32,056 bases of DNA, taken from a virus. Location of the stretch: IMG/VR virus record IMGVR_UViG_3300047178_000097, positions 1-32,056 of that record; one strand, given 5' to 3'. How positions within the stretch are numbered: the first letter of the stretch is position 1; each line of letters opens with the position of its first letter. A program made the position numbers and the translations under genes. Below are positions 1-7,956 of the stretch, one piece after another. Under the pieces are notes generated by a model. It ran no database searches, was not told the origin of the DNA, and saw only the letters and a list, made by a program, of their open reading frames with translations.

Positions 1-1
1 G

Positions 2-277
2 GCCGGCGGTATTTACCGGCTGGAGAAGCGTGGGGCTGGCGTTCTTTCCCTGGCGACGAAGCTGCGGATGGTCGCGATTTTTGCCGTCCGGTTGCTGGGG
101 TGCGGCCCTGTGCGCGGCGCGGTAGGCATGGTGGTGTCCGGCGACGGCGTGGTGCTGGGCACGAGTGCGTTTCGTGGCGATGCGGCGCGGGTGTCCGGCT
201 TGCGCGATATTGCCGCGGCGCTGGACATCCACGCGGATCGGATCGCGGCGGCGGACACGGCGGAGGTCGCGCTTTGA
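2..277 (+). CDS. C-terminal part of an unknown phage protein (partial)
   Basis: The reading frame is open from the window edge and ends at the TGA at 275-277, so the true start lies outside the window. About 91 residues are visible. They are rich in Ala, Val and Arg, contain a mildly hydrophobic stretch (roughly residues 21-45 of the visible part) and end in an Ala/Asp-rich helix-like tail. I recognise no domain. Its stop overlaps the ATG of the methyltransferase by one base (TGATG), which is typical of translational coupling and is the main reason to treat it as a real gene. Confidence 0.5.
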   Translation, partial: AGGIYRLEKRGAGVLSLATKLRMVAIFAVRLLGCGPVRGAVGMVVSGDGVVLGTSAFRGDAARVSGLRDIAAALDIHADRIAAADTAEVAL

Positions 278-1515
278 TGCGCTTCGGTTCGGTTTGTTCC
301 GGCATCGAGGCTGCATCCGTGGCGTGGGTACCGCTTGGCTTCGAGGCAGCTTTCCTGTCGGAAATCGACAAGTTCCCGCGCGCCGTTCTGGCGCACCATT
401 ACCCGGAGGTTCCCCTGCATGGCGATTTCACGACGATCGAGCGTGGCCAGTACGCAGACATCGATGTTCTCGTTGGCGGCACCCCATGCCAGAGCTTCAG
501 CGTCGCGGGATTGCGCGGGGGTCTGGGGGACGCCCGCGGCAACCTGGCCCTCGAATATCTGCGCCTGGCTGAACGACTTCGCCCCCGCTGGATCGTCTGG
601 GAAAACGTGCCCGGCGTTCTATCCTCGACTTCCCACGACGCTCCCGATCCGGGTACGCCGCCGGACGGCATGGCGGAAGGGGCCGAATGGGTGGGAGAAG
701 ACGAATACGACGCTGACGAAAACCATGCCTTCGCCTGCTTCCTGGCCGGACTTTCAGCGATCGGGTATGGGTGGGCCTACCGGAGCCTTGACGCTCAATA
801 CGCCGGTTTGGCACAGCGCCGCGAGCGTGTGTTCGTTGTCGGCTATCTTGGAGACTGGCGACGTGCCGCAGCGGTTCTTTTTGAGCCGGAAAGCCTGCGC
901 TGGGATCATCCGCCGCGCCGGGAAACGGGGGAAGGCGTTGCCCCAACAATTAGCGCGCGCACTTCAGGCGGTGGCGGACTTGGGACCGATTTCGATTTAA
1001 ACGGGGGCTTGGTCCAAGCCCCCGTCCAGGCTTTCGGCGGCAACAACACGGCCGGGCCTATCGACGTTGCGACCGCGTGCCGCGCCAAGGGTGGCAGCGG
1101 ACACGGGGATTTCGAGAGCGAAACCTTCGTCACGCATGCGCTGCGGGTCGATGGGTTTGACGCCAGCGAGGATGGGACGGGGCGCGGGACGCCGCTGGTG
1201 CCGGTGGCGTTCTCCTGCAAAGACCACGGCGCCGATGCCGGTGATCTTGCGCCGACACTTCGGGCTATGGGGCACGCCGGCAGCCACCCGAACGCGGGCG
1301 GGCAAGTTGCGGCGCTGTCCGGTGCCCGCGTTCGCCGCCTGACCCCGCGCGAGTGCGAGCGTCTTCAGGGATTCCCCGACGATTACACGCTGATCCCGTA
1401 TCGCGGCGGCATGGCGGCCGATGGGCCGCGCTACAAGGCGTTGGGCAATTCCATGGCGGTGCCGTGCATGGCCTGGATCGGCGCGCGCCTGCTGGCCGAG
1501 GATGCTGCCGCGTGA
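277..1515 (+). CDS. DNA (cytosine-5-)-methyltransferase
   Basis: This 412-residue protein should transfer a methyl group from S-adenosylmethionine to C5 of cytosine in double-stranded DNA. Visible family motifs are an SAM-binding CSGIEA near residue 6, the catalytic PCQSF loop with Cys71, ENV at 109-111, QRRER at 180-184, the TPRECERLQGFPDDY block around 356-370 and GNS with Asn391. The target-recognition region (about 215-345) contains three loosely repeated APT/RA-type segments followed by glycine-rich stretches, as in many phage-encoded C5 enzymes. The ATG at 277 overlaps the upstream stop, and a longer frame starting at 100 lacks family similarity before Met277. The gene end overlaps the terminase start (GTGA). 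The likely role is protection of phage DNA from host restriction before packaging; the target site cannot be read from sequence. Confidence 0.93.
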   Translation: MRFGSVCSGIEAASVAWVPLGFEAAFLSEIDKFPRAVLAHHYPEVPLHGDFTTIERGQYADIDVLVGGTPCQSFSVAGLRGGLGDARGNLALEYLRLAERLRPRWIVWENVPGVLSSTSHDAPDPGTPPDGMAEGAEWVGEDEYDADENHAFACFLAGLSAIGYGWAYRSLDAQYAGLAQRRERVFVVGYLGDWRRAAAVLFEPESLRWDHPPRRETGEGVAPTISARTSGGGGLGTDFDLNGGLVQAPVQAFGGNNTAGPIDVATACRAKGGSGHGDFESETFVTHALRVDGFDASEDGTGRGTPLVPVAFSCKDHGADAGDLAPTLRAMGHAGSHPNAGGQVAALSGARVRRLTPRECERLQGFPDDYTLIPYRGGMAADGPRYKALGNSMAVPCMAWIGARLLAEDAAA

Positions 1516-2930
1516 GCGATTTCCTGGGGCTGGACGGGTTTGCGGACCTTCAGCAGCAGTTGCTGCGCGTGGACTACAACCAGTTCGCCACGGCGGCCCT
1601 GGCGCCGCTGGGACAGGCGCCGGCGCGGCACCATCGGGTGCTGAATGCCGAGCTCCAGCGGTGGGCGGAGCGGCGCGGCAGCCGTTTGATCGTGATGATG
1701 CCGCCTGGCGCGGCCAAGAGCACGTATTGCTCGGTGCTATTCCCGCCATGGCTGATGCAGTTCCCCGGCATCGAGACGATCATTACGGCGAGCGCGTCTG
1801 CCGATCTGGCCGAGGCGTTTCTGACCAAGGCGTATCGCGTGGCGACCGAGATGGCGCCGATCCTGGGCTATGGGTTCGAGCAGGCGCGGCTGAATACGTG
1901 GCGGACGGATAATGGGCGCGAGCTGCGGGCGTTCGGCGCCGGCGCGGGCACCGCGGGGCGCCGCGCGGATGCGGTGATTATAGACGACCCGTTCGGATCG
2001 TGGGCCGATGCGGCGCGGCAGGGCAAGCGCGACGAAATCTGGGACTGGTACACCGGCGACATCGTGAACCGCCTGCGGCCGGGCGGGCGCGTGCTGATCG
2101 TGCTGACGCACTGGAACCAGGACGATATCGCCGGCCGGCTGATCGAGCACATGGGCGATGGGGGAGAAATCTGGGACATCGTGCGGATGCAGGCGATCTA
2201 TGACGGGTCCGAGCCTGACCCGCTGGGGCGCCAGGTCGGCGAAGCTCTGTGGCCGGAATGGGAGGGCGTGGAGGCGCTGGAGATCAAGCGCGGCGCGATC
2301 GGCGAGATGAAATGGGCCTCGCTGTTCCAGCAGAATCCGGTGGCCGCGATGGGGCTGCTGTTCCCGGTCGAGAAGATCGGCGCGCGCGATGCGATGCCGG
2401 AGGGTCCGCGGATTTCGTGCCGGTATTGGGATTTGGCGAGCACGGAAAGCCGCATCGTCGGCGTGGGCGACTGGACCGTTGGGCTGAAGCTGACTCAGGT
2501 GGGCGAGGGGCATTGGGTGGTCGAGGACGTGCGGCGCGTGAAGCTCTCGCCGGACGGGGTGAAGCAGTTGATGTTGCAGACCGCGGCGGATGACGGGCGC
2601 GGGTGCATCATCGGGTTGCCGCAGGACCCCGGCTCGGCCGGCAAGTTCGTGGTGTCGGACCTGACGGCGATGCTGAAGGGCTACATCGTCAAGCCCGAGC
2701 GTGAGACGGGATCGAAGGAGACGCGGGCCGAGCCGGTGGCCAGCCAGGTCGAGGCGGGCAATGTTTCGATGATGCGGGCGCCGTGGAATGCGGCGTTCAT
2801 CGAGGAATTGCGCGCGTTTCCAAACGGAAAGCACGACGATCAGGTGGACGGTCTGGCCGGCGCGTTCAAGCGGCTGTTCAAGCCGGCGCGGAAAACGCAG
2901 GCGATCAATGTGCCATGGGGGGTGCGGTGA
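1512..2930 (+). CDS. terL: phage terminase large subunit
   Basis: This 472-residue protein is the ATP-driven motor and nuclease that fills the prohead with DNA. The ATPase half shows a Walker A-type loop PPGAAKST (residues 64-71) and a Walker B strand AVIIDDP with Asp158 and Asp159, followed by a coupling-type LTHWNQDD segment. The nuclease half has RYWDLAST with Asp307, and GKHDDQVDG near the C-terminus with Asp442, Asp443 and Asp446 as likely metal ligands. I chose the GTG start at 1512, which overlaps the methyltransferase stop as GTGA, because upstream in-frame sequence is the shadow of the methyltransferase and lacks family similarity. Length is normal for the family. No classical small subunit is recognised in the window. 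Confidence 0.95.
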   Translation: MSDFLGLDGFADLQQQLLRVDYNQFATAALAPLGQAPARHHRVLNAELQRWAERRGSRLIVMMPPGAAKSTYCSVLFPPWLMQFPGIETIITASASADLAEAFLTKAYRVATEMAPILGYGFEQARLNTWRTDNGRELRAFGAGAGTAGRRADAVIIDDPFGSWADAARQGKRDEIWDWYTGDIVNRLRPGGRVLIVLTHWNQDDIAGRLIEHMGDGGEIWDIVRMQAIYDGSEPDPLGRQVGEALWPEWEGVEALEIKRGAIGEMKWASLFQQNPVAAMGLLFPVEKIGARDAMPEGPRISCRYWDLASTESRIVGVGDWTVGLKLTQVGEGHWVVEDVRRVKLSPDGVKQLMLQTAADDGRGCIIGLPQDPGSAGKFVVSDLTAMLKGYIVKPERETGSKETRAEPVASQVEAGNVSMMRAPWNAAFIEELRAFPNGKHDDQVDGLAGAFKRLFKPARKTQAINVPWGVR

Positions 2931-2931
2931 C

Positions 2932-3402
2932 ATGCAGATGACACGCGAGGCATTGCAGGCGCGGCTGGAGGAGGCCGGGGCCATTCTGCTTTCCATCCCA
3001 GGCAGTGCGAGGCCGTCCGGCCTGCGCTCCAATATGCCGGATTTCGTGCGCGAGGCCGCGGATGAATATGGCGGATCGATCCGGTTGCGCGTGCAGCGGC
3101 CATCGCCGCGGCAGATCACGCGCATGGAGGAGGCGCTGGCCTGGGTAAGCCTGATTCCGCTGGAGGGCGGGCGGGGGCCGATGGCGTCCCGCAATGGCGG
3201 GGCGGCACTGCGGCGCATCGTGCATGCGCGCGCGCTGGTCGATCCGCTGTCTTGGGCGCAGACGCCGAACAAGCCGCGGCACGTGTACACCTGGCGGCAG
3301 ATCGGTGAAGTGCTGGGCGCGGATTACCGCGCGGTGAAGGTGTGGCACGGCGCGGCATTGGGGCTGATTTGCAACAATCTTGCGCTTCGTGTGGCTGCGT
3401 GA
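2932..3402 (+). CDS. DUF6362-like phage protein with C-terminal helix-turn-helix
   Basis: This 156-residue protein begins at the ATG at 2932, one base after the terminase stop (a second ATG at 2938 is possible). A DFVREAADEYG segment, a PSPRQITRMEEALAWV helix and a C-terminal YTWRQIGEVLGADYRAVKVW segment resemble the DUF6362 family, which is often encoded beside terminase genes. The last segment looks like a helix-turn-helix, with WRQIGEVLG then DYRAVKVWH as recognition helix. The family has no established function to my knowledge. A role in DNA recognition during packaging, perhaps as a small-terminase-like partner, is inference from position and fold. The family call is made by eye. Confidence 0.7.
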   Translation: MQMTREALQARLEEAGAILLSIPGSARPSGLRSNMPDFVREAADEYGGSIRLRVQRPSPRQITRMEEALAWVSLIPLEGGRGPMASRNGGAALRRIVHARALVDPLSWAQTPNKPRHVYTWRQIGEVLGADYRAVKVWHGAALGLICNNLALRVAA

Positions 3403-3486
3403 AAAAACTGTTTGCCGCGCATGCCGGTTGTTTGGTATCTGTTTGTGTATGATGGGGCGACGAGTGCGCGGCTGACACCTGAGTAG

Positions 3487-3629
3487 GGTCGCATCGCGTG
3501 GCTGAAGCGTCAGGGATGACCAGCATCTCGCCCCGCATCGCGGCGCGGCAGCCGTCGTAAGCACCGCGTCGCCCGCCGGGAGTGCGCCATTTGGCACGTC
3601 CGAACTGAGGTTCGGCCCGGCGACCTTTT
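3487..3629 (+). ncRNA. candidate structured RNA in the DUF6362-portal gap
   Basis: The 254-base gap 3403-3656 holds no credible gene. A perfect 7-bp helix (3574-3580 with 3616-3622) encloses two hairpins: GTGC/GCAC (3582-3585 with 3594-3597) and CCGAAC/GTTCGG with a TGAG loop (3600-3605 with 3610-3615), a three-way-junction layout. Further 5' is a bulged hairpin (3501-3504 and 3509-3512 with 3517-3524) capped by GGGA, a GNRA tetraloop. GGTCGC at 3487-3492 could pair with GCGACC at 3620-3625, competing with the 7-bp helix. TTTT follows at 3626-3629. The left of the gap is more AT-rich, with a -10-like TATGAT at 3448-3453 but no convincing -35. Folding was done by eye, and no known RNA family is recognised. 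Confidence 0.4.
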
Positions 3630-3656
3630 ACCTCGCTGCGTTGGAGCACGATAGGG

Positions 3657-5144
3657 ATGTTCCAGGCGATTTGCGAGAAATATCCGCGCGATACGGCGTT
3701 GCCGCGGCGCGCGTGGCAGATCGCCCGGCTGCGCCAGGTGCTGGACGGCACGATCTACGACTGCCTGAAATACCCGTTCGGCACGGAATACAACGGCGCC
3801 AACGAGTATATCCGCGTCTATGACCGGCGCCCGTCCGTGCGCTACAATCTGTCTCGCCTGGTGGTCGAGGACAGCGTTTCGCTGCTGTTCGGCGACGGGC
3901 GGTTTCCGCAGTTGCATACGCCGGATGAAGCGGCGCGGTTGCGGTTGGCCGATCTGGTGGATGAGGCGGGCCTGGCCGGCGTGATGGCCGATGGTGCCAC
4001 GCGCGGTTCCGTTGGATCGATTGCGTTTCGCATGCGCGTGCTGTCCGGCCGCATCTTTTTCGATGCGATGGACACCGAGTTTCTGACGCCGGAATGGCGG
4101 CCCGATGCGCCCGACACGCTGCTGCGCGTGACGGAGCGATACAAGGTGGCGGCCGACGATCTTGTGGCCATCGGCTACAAGATACCGGCCGACCAGATGA
4201 CGACGGTGTTCTTTTTTCAGCGCGAGTGGACTGAAGACGAAGAAATCCGCTACCAGCCGTGGCCGGTGTCCAGGACCGAGCGCAACGGCGAGCCGTGGAA
4301 GCCGCGACGCGACGAAGCGCGCAGCGTGAAGCATGATCTGGGTTTCGTGCCCATGGCATGGGTGCGCAACCTGCCTGGCGGGTCCGGGCCTGATGGCGCT
4401 TGCACGTTCTTCCCTGCCATCGATACGCAGATGGAGATCGAGTACCAGTTGAGCCAGGCGGGGCGCGGGCTGCGCTACAGCAGCGATCCGCTTTTGCTCA
4501 TCAAGGAGCCGTCCGGCAGCGATTCGAGTTTCGTGCGCAGCGCGGCCAACGCCATTCGCGTTGACGAGAAGGGCGACGCGAAGCTGCTGGAGATCGACGG
4601 CGGCGCGGCCGAGGCTGTGATTTCCTATGCGCGGGCTTGCCGCGAAATGGCGCTTGAAGCGGTGCATGGCAACCGCAGCACGCCAGACAAGGCGGGTATG
4701 GCGCAGTCCGGGCGTGCGCTGGAGCTCATGCACCAGCCGCTGATCTGGCTGGCTGGGCGGTTGCGCACGAGTTACGGCAATGCGTTGCTTTCGCTGGTGC
4801 GGATGGCGCTTGCGGCGGCCGAGAAGATGGACGTTGAGGTTGCTGGCGAGGCATTCCGTTTGCCGGCTGGAACGCGGGTTTCGTTGCGCTGGGGGCATTG
4901 GTTCGCGCCGACGCAGCACGACAAGCTGGAGGAAGCGCAGGCGCTTCAGCACAACGCACAGGCGGGGCATATCTCGCGGAAAACAGCCGTGGGCCTGGTG
5001 TGCGAGACGCACGACATTCCCGATGCCGCGGCGGAAATCAAGCAGGTCGCGGAGGATCAGGCGGAGGCCGATGCGCGCACGGCGCGTCTGGCCGAGGCCG
5101 CCGCCAAGAGTCAGGTCAACGTCAACGATCCGGTCAACGGATAA
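3657..5144 (+). CDS. phage portal protein (SPP1 Gp6-like)
   Basis: This 495-residue protein should form the dodecameric ring at the capsid vertex through which DNA enters and to which the tail joins. Support comes from its place after the terminase block and before scaffold and capsid, its typical length, an N-terminal RYNLSRLVVEDSVSLLFGD helix region, and a segment around residues 340-365 (AGMAQSGRALELMHQPLIWL) that resembles the SGxALKxxxxPL motif of SPP1 Gp6-like portals. The C-terminus is Ala/Glu-rich and probably helical. The ATG at 3657 has only a weak purine-rich AGGG just upstream. No protease or minor head protein is fused to it. Confidence 0.88.
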   Translation: MFQAICEKYPRDTALPRRAWQIARLRQVLDGTIYDCLKYPFGTEYNGANEYIRVYDRRPSVRYNLSRLVVEDSVSLLFGDGRFPQLHTPDEAARLRLADLVDEAGLAGVMADGATRGSVGSIAFRMRVLSGRIFFDAMDTEFLTPEWRPDAPDTLLRVTERYKVAADDLVAIGYKIPADQMTTVFFFQREWTEDEEIRYQPWPVSRTERNGEPWKPRRDEARSVKHDLGFVPMAWVRNLPGGSGPDGACTFFPAIDTQMEIEYQLSQAGRGLRYSSDPLLLIKEPSGSDSSFVRSAANAIRVDEKGDAKLLEIDGGAAEAVISYARACREMALEAVHGNRSTPDKAGMAQSGRALELMHQPLIWLAGRLRTSYGNALLSLVRMALAAAEKMDVEVAGEAFRLPAGTRVSLRWGHWFAPTQHDKLEEAQALQHNAQAGHISRKTAVGLVCETHDIPDAAAEIKQVAEDQAEADARTARLAEAAAKSQVNVNDPVNG

Positions 5145-5174
5145 TCATTCCGCTGGTGCGGACAAGGGTGCTTC

Positions 5175-5771
5175 ATGGCTGAAGAAAACGACCCCACCCC
5201 AACGCCGGCGCCGAAGCAGCGGGTTGAGCCTGTGCTTGATCCTGCGCCGAGCAAGACCGCGTGGACCGGCATCAACCGCGAGCTGTCCGAGCATCGCGAC
5301 CGGGCCAACACCGCCGAGCAGCGCGCGACGCAGCTTGAAGCCGATCTGGCGCGTGCCAATGCGGCGTTGACCGCGAAGGCCGCCGAGAAGGCCGCGGCGG
5401 AGGCCGCCAAGACCGCGGCCGAAGCAGCGGTTGCGGAGGCATCGGCCAAGATTAAGGGCGTGACGACGGAGGCGAGTATTCGTGTTGCCGCCATCCAGGC
5501 CGGAATTGTCGATCTCGACGCGCTGGCGCTGATCGATCGCGCGGCGTTGGAGACGGATGAGAGTGGCGCGCTGAAGGATGGCGCTGCCGTCATGGCGGCG
5601 CTGAAGGAGAAGAAGCCGTATCTGTTCGGTGTGGCGCCCGCGGCGAAAAAGCCGAACAGCGCCAACCCGGAAAATCCGCCGGCGCCTAAACCGCCGGGCG
5701 CGAAGCCCGCGCTGGAAATGACGGATGAGGAGTTCGCCATAGCGCGCAAGAGCGGCGCCTGGCGCAGCTAA
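5175..5771 (+). CDS. scaffold-like coiled-coil protein
   Basis: This 198-residue protein has a Pro-rich N-terminus (1-35), a long Ala/Glu/Lys heptad-like coiled coil (about residues 36-100), a small folded region (about 100-155, ending KKPYLFG) and a Pro-rich linker before an acidic/basic C-terminal tail. This architecture, the size and the place between portal and capsid genes match phage capsid scaffolding proteins of the GP20/DUF4355 type, which line the prohead and are removed before packaging. No catalytic motif of a maturation protease is visible. The family call rests on architecture and gene order rather than specific residues. Confidence 0.72.
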   Translation: MAEENDPTPTPAPKQRVEPVLDPAPSKTAWTGINRELSEHRDRANTAEQRATQLEADLARANAALTAKAAEKAAAEAAKTAAEAAVAEASAKIKGVTTEASIRVAAIQAGIVDLDALALIDRAALETDESGALKDGAAVMAALKEKKPYLFGVAPAAKKPNSANPENPPAPKPPGAKPALEMTDEEFAIARKSGAWRS

Positions 5772-5816
5772 GGCCTATCCCTATGCCCTGATGCCCTTTG
5801 GCAAGGCTTTTTTCGA

Positions 5817-5845
5817 GGCGTCGCTGTCATGGCGGCGCCTTTTTT
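5817..5845 (+). terminator. intrinsic terminator just upstream of the capsid gene
   Basis: GGCGTCGC (5817-5824) pairs with GCGGCGCC (5832-5839) in an 8-bp stem with one G-U pair and a 7-base loop, followed at once by six T (5840-5845). This is a textbook rho-independent terminator on the + strand. It ends only 15 bases before the capsid start codon, so transcripts reading through from the head genes would be reduced or the capsid mRNA given a defined 5' region. Confidence 0.7.
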
Positions 5846-5860
5846 ATGCGGAGCGCCACG

Positions 5861-7276
5861 ATGGCCTTGAACGATCTTCCCGCCGCACTTCAGCCCGTCA
5901 TTCAGCAGGGCTATCTGGAGCGCCGCTTTACCCAGGGCCTGCGCGCCAAGCTGGGCTTCCGCCGCATCGCCGATCGCGAGCCGTTCTCCGCCGGTATCGG
6001 CGAGACGATTACCAAGACCCGCCCCGGCCTGTTGCCGGCCAATACCACGCCGATGCTGCCGGCGGCCGTGACGGATATTACCTCCGGCTTGACCAACGCC
6101 AATTATGGCGTGGAGCAGTATATTCTCGGCGTGACGCAGTATGCGGTGCCGATGCAGCTCAACGTGGCGACCGCGCGCGTGGCCATCGACAGCCTGTTCC
6201 TGCAAAACGCCTACGCGCTGGGCGAACAGGCCGGCCGCAGCGTCGATATGCTGGCGCAGCAGGCGTTGTTCGCGGCCTATATGGGCGGCAACACGCGCGT
6301 CCGCACCACGAACGGTTCCGCTTCCACGACCGTTACCGTCGATGACGTGCGCGGCTTCTTCGCCACGCTGACCGCGGCCGGCGTGCCGACGGCGGTTTCG
6401 TCCAGCAACACGGTTTCCGTGCTGGTGGGTTCCGACCTCTACACGCTGACCGGTTGCGTGGCCGACGGTGTGGCGCCCGCTTCGATCAATCCGTGGTTCT
6501 CGCTGCTGACCTTCTCCGGTTCCGGCAGCAACGTGAGCACCACGCCTGGCGGCTATTCCGGCGTGCTGACCTTCAGCGCCAACGTGACCACGGCCGATGC
6601 GACCGCGGCCAACGTCGTGATGTCCGCCGTGGCGCCCGCCGTCTATCGTCCGACCAACGCCACGTCCGGCATCATGGCGCCGACCACGGCAGCCATTTCG
6701 TCCAGCGCCGATCTGAACTTCGGCAAGCTTACGATGCAGACGATCCTGACGGCCAAGGCCAATCTTTCGGCCAATGCCGTGCAGCCGCTGGAGGATACCG
6801 GCAATTACATCATGTATGCCGATCCGATCCATCTGACCGGTCTGTATCAGGACTCGGCGTTCCAGCAATTCTTCCGCGGCAAGCCGGAAACCAAGGAATA
6901 CCGCAAGGGCCTGGTGGCCGAGCTGTTGCAGGTCGATATTGTCGAGACGAACCTGAATCCGATCCAGAATCTGTCTGGCGTCGGTTCCGTCCATCGCGCC
7001 GTGCTGTGCGGCCAGGGCGCGCTGGTCGAGGGTGTGTTCACTCGCGATGCGATGGCTGCCGCGGCCCAGGTGCAGGACACCGGCATGATGACGGTGGTGG
7101 ACGACATCGCCCACATCACGCGCGAGCCGATCGACGCGCTGAAGCAGGTGGTGACGCAGTCCTGGTCCTATATCGGCGGCTTCGTTGCGCCGACGGATAC
7201 CACGACCACGCCGAACACCGTGCCGACCGCGAGCAACGCGGCGTTCAAGCGCGCCGCGATCATCGAGACGCTGTAA
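5861..7276 (+). CDS. phage major capsid protein
   Basis: This 471-residue protein is the probable shell subunit. It follows scaffold and precedes the neck genes. The N-terminal part (1-60) is helix-forming with many charged residues, the middle carries a Thr/Ser/Gly-rich beta region (about residues 150-275) that may be a surface insertion, and the C-terminal half has a capsid-type core including the YADPIHLTGLYQDSAFQQFF and LVAELLQVDIVETN segments. The ATG at 5861 is preceded by GGAG at 5850-5853, seven bases upstream. An in-frame ATG at 5846 directly follows the terminator T-run and has no ribosome-binding site. The protein is flanked by two hairpins, which may set its expression apart from its neighbours. 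Confidence 0.85.
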   Translation: MALNDLPAALQPVIQQGYLERRFTQGLRAKLGFRRIADREPFSAGIGETITKTRPGLLPANTTPMLPAAVTDITSGLTNANYGVEQYILGVTQYAVPMQLNVATARVAIDSLFLQNAYALGEQAGRSVDMLAQQALFAAYMGGNTRVRTTNGSASTTVTVDDVRGFFATLTAAGVPTAVSSSNTVSVLVGSDLYTLTGCVADGVAPASINPWFSLLTFSGSGSNVSTTPGGYSGVLTFSANVTTADATAANVVMSAVAPAVYRPTNATSGIMAPTTAAISSSADLNFGKLTMQTILTAKANLSANAVQPLEDTGNYIMYADPIHLTGLYQDSAFQQFFRGKPETKEYRKGLVAELLQVDIVETNLNPIQNLSGVGSVHRAVLCGQGALVEGVFTRDAMAAAAQVQDTGMMTVVDDIAHITREPIDALKQVVTQSWSYIGGFVAPTDTTTTPNTVPTASNAAFKRAAIIETL

Positions 7277-7303
7277 AGCGGAACGATGCCTGCGGCACCA
7301 AAA

Positions 7304-7328
7304 GCGGGGCGCGCACCACGCGCCCCGT
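7304..7328 (+). other. strong hairpin after the capsid gene (weak terminator or processing site)
   Basis: A perfect 9-bp GC-rich stem (7305-7313 with 7319-7327) with a five-base CACCA loop lies 28 bases after the capsid stop; a G-U pair at 7304/7328 can extend it. It is followed by GTCTTC rather than a T-run, so termination would be partial. An mRNA-stabilising or processing hairpin at the capsid message 3' end is equally plausible. Confidence 0.5.
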
Positions 7329-7348
7329 CTTCGACAGAGAGGGACACC

Positions 7349-7534
7349 ATGGCAGACGAAAAGCCGGCCCCGCCGCCCGCGCCCAGGCCGACGAAGATCA
7401 GGCTGACCCATGCGCACGGCTTCATCGATGAGGATGGCCGGGATCGGTTCTGGAAAGCCGGTACCGTGATTTCCGGCGAGGACGAAATCGACCTTCTGAC
7501 GGGGCGCGGCGCGCTGCACGAAACCGTCGCGTAG
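7349..7534 (+). CDS. small head-region protein, unknown
   Basis: This 61-residue protein starts at the ATG at 7349 with GAGAGGGA upstream. The first 15 residues are Pro/Ala-rich, followed by a compact acidic domain (RLTHAHGFIDEDGRDRFW, then VISGEDEIDLLTGRGA). It sits between the major capsid and connector genes. Small proteins here often act in head completion or decoration, but I recognise no family and the role is inference from position. Alternative frames over this stretch are arginine-rich shadows. Confidence 0.65.
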   Translation: MADEKPAPPPAPRPTKIRLTHAHGFIDEDGRDRFWKAGTVISGEDEIDLLTGRGALHETVA

Positions 7535-7552
7535 CACAAACGGGGGCGGATC

Positions 7553-7954
7553 ATGGCATACGTCCCTTTCGCATTCACCGATGCGCAGTTGACGGATATT
7601 CGCCGTTTCTGCGGCTATCCGGCGCGCGGCGATGGGTCCGTGCTGTTCCCCGCGCCTTGGGTGAACGTGCAGTACCTGGCGCTGGAATATCGGTTGCAGA
7701 CGTTGAGCCAGAGCGAAGGCGCGGTTGTCGTGACCTACCTGGCCACGCTGAACACGCTGGAGGCCGCCATTCCCGCCGCCGCGGCGAGCCTGGAGATCGG
7801 CGTGGCCGCGGCGTTCACGCGCAACCCGAAGGAAATGCGCGAGCGCAACGATGCCTACGATAGCTGGCGGCGCAGGCTGTGCGCGTTCATGGGTGTGGAT
7901 GCGGGGCCGGATTTGATCGGCGGCCCGAGTGCGACAATGCGGATGGTGGTTTAG
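7553..7954 (+). CDS. putative head-tail connector protein
   Basis: This 133-residue, mostly helical protein starts at an ATG preceded by GGGGGCGGA. It has aromatic-rich N-terminal helices (FAFTDAQLTDIRRFCGY), an Ala-rich central helix and a charged NPKEMRERNDAYDSWRRRL helix. A small all-helical protein immediately after the capsid genes fits the gp6/DUF1320-type adaptors that sit under the portal. No diagnostic motif is visible, so the assignment rests on size, predicted helicity and gene order. Confidence 0.6.
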   Translation: MAYVPFAFTDAQLTDIRRFCGYPARGDGSVLFPAPWVNVQYLALEYRLQTLSQSEGAVVVTYLATLNTLEAAIPAAAASLEIGVAAAFTRNPKEMRERNDAYDSWRRRLCAFMGVDAGPDLIGGPSATMRMVV

Positions 7955-7956
7955 CC

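Noticed and set aside
1737-3290. Long minus-strand reading frame over the terminase (517 codons)
   Set aside because: Arg/His/Pro-rich composition typical of an antisense shadow in high-G+C DNA; the + strand has clear terminase motifs across the same bases.
3403-3656. tRNA or CRISPR in the gap
   Set aside because: No cloverleaf with conserved T-loop bases and no regularly spaced direct repeats; only hairpins and one 8-base direct repeat (GCATCGCG) are seen.
5145-5174. Small inverted repeat CCGC-TGGT-GCGG before the scaffold gene
   Set aside because: Only a 4-bp stem with no T-run; expected by chance in this base composition.
5768-7537. 589-codon minus-strand frame over the capsid gene
   Set aside because: Gly/Arg/His-rich low-complexity shadow of the capsid gene; no ribosome-binding site or family motif.
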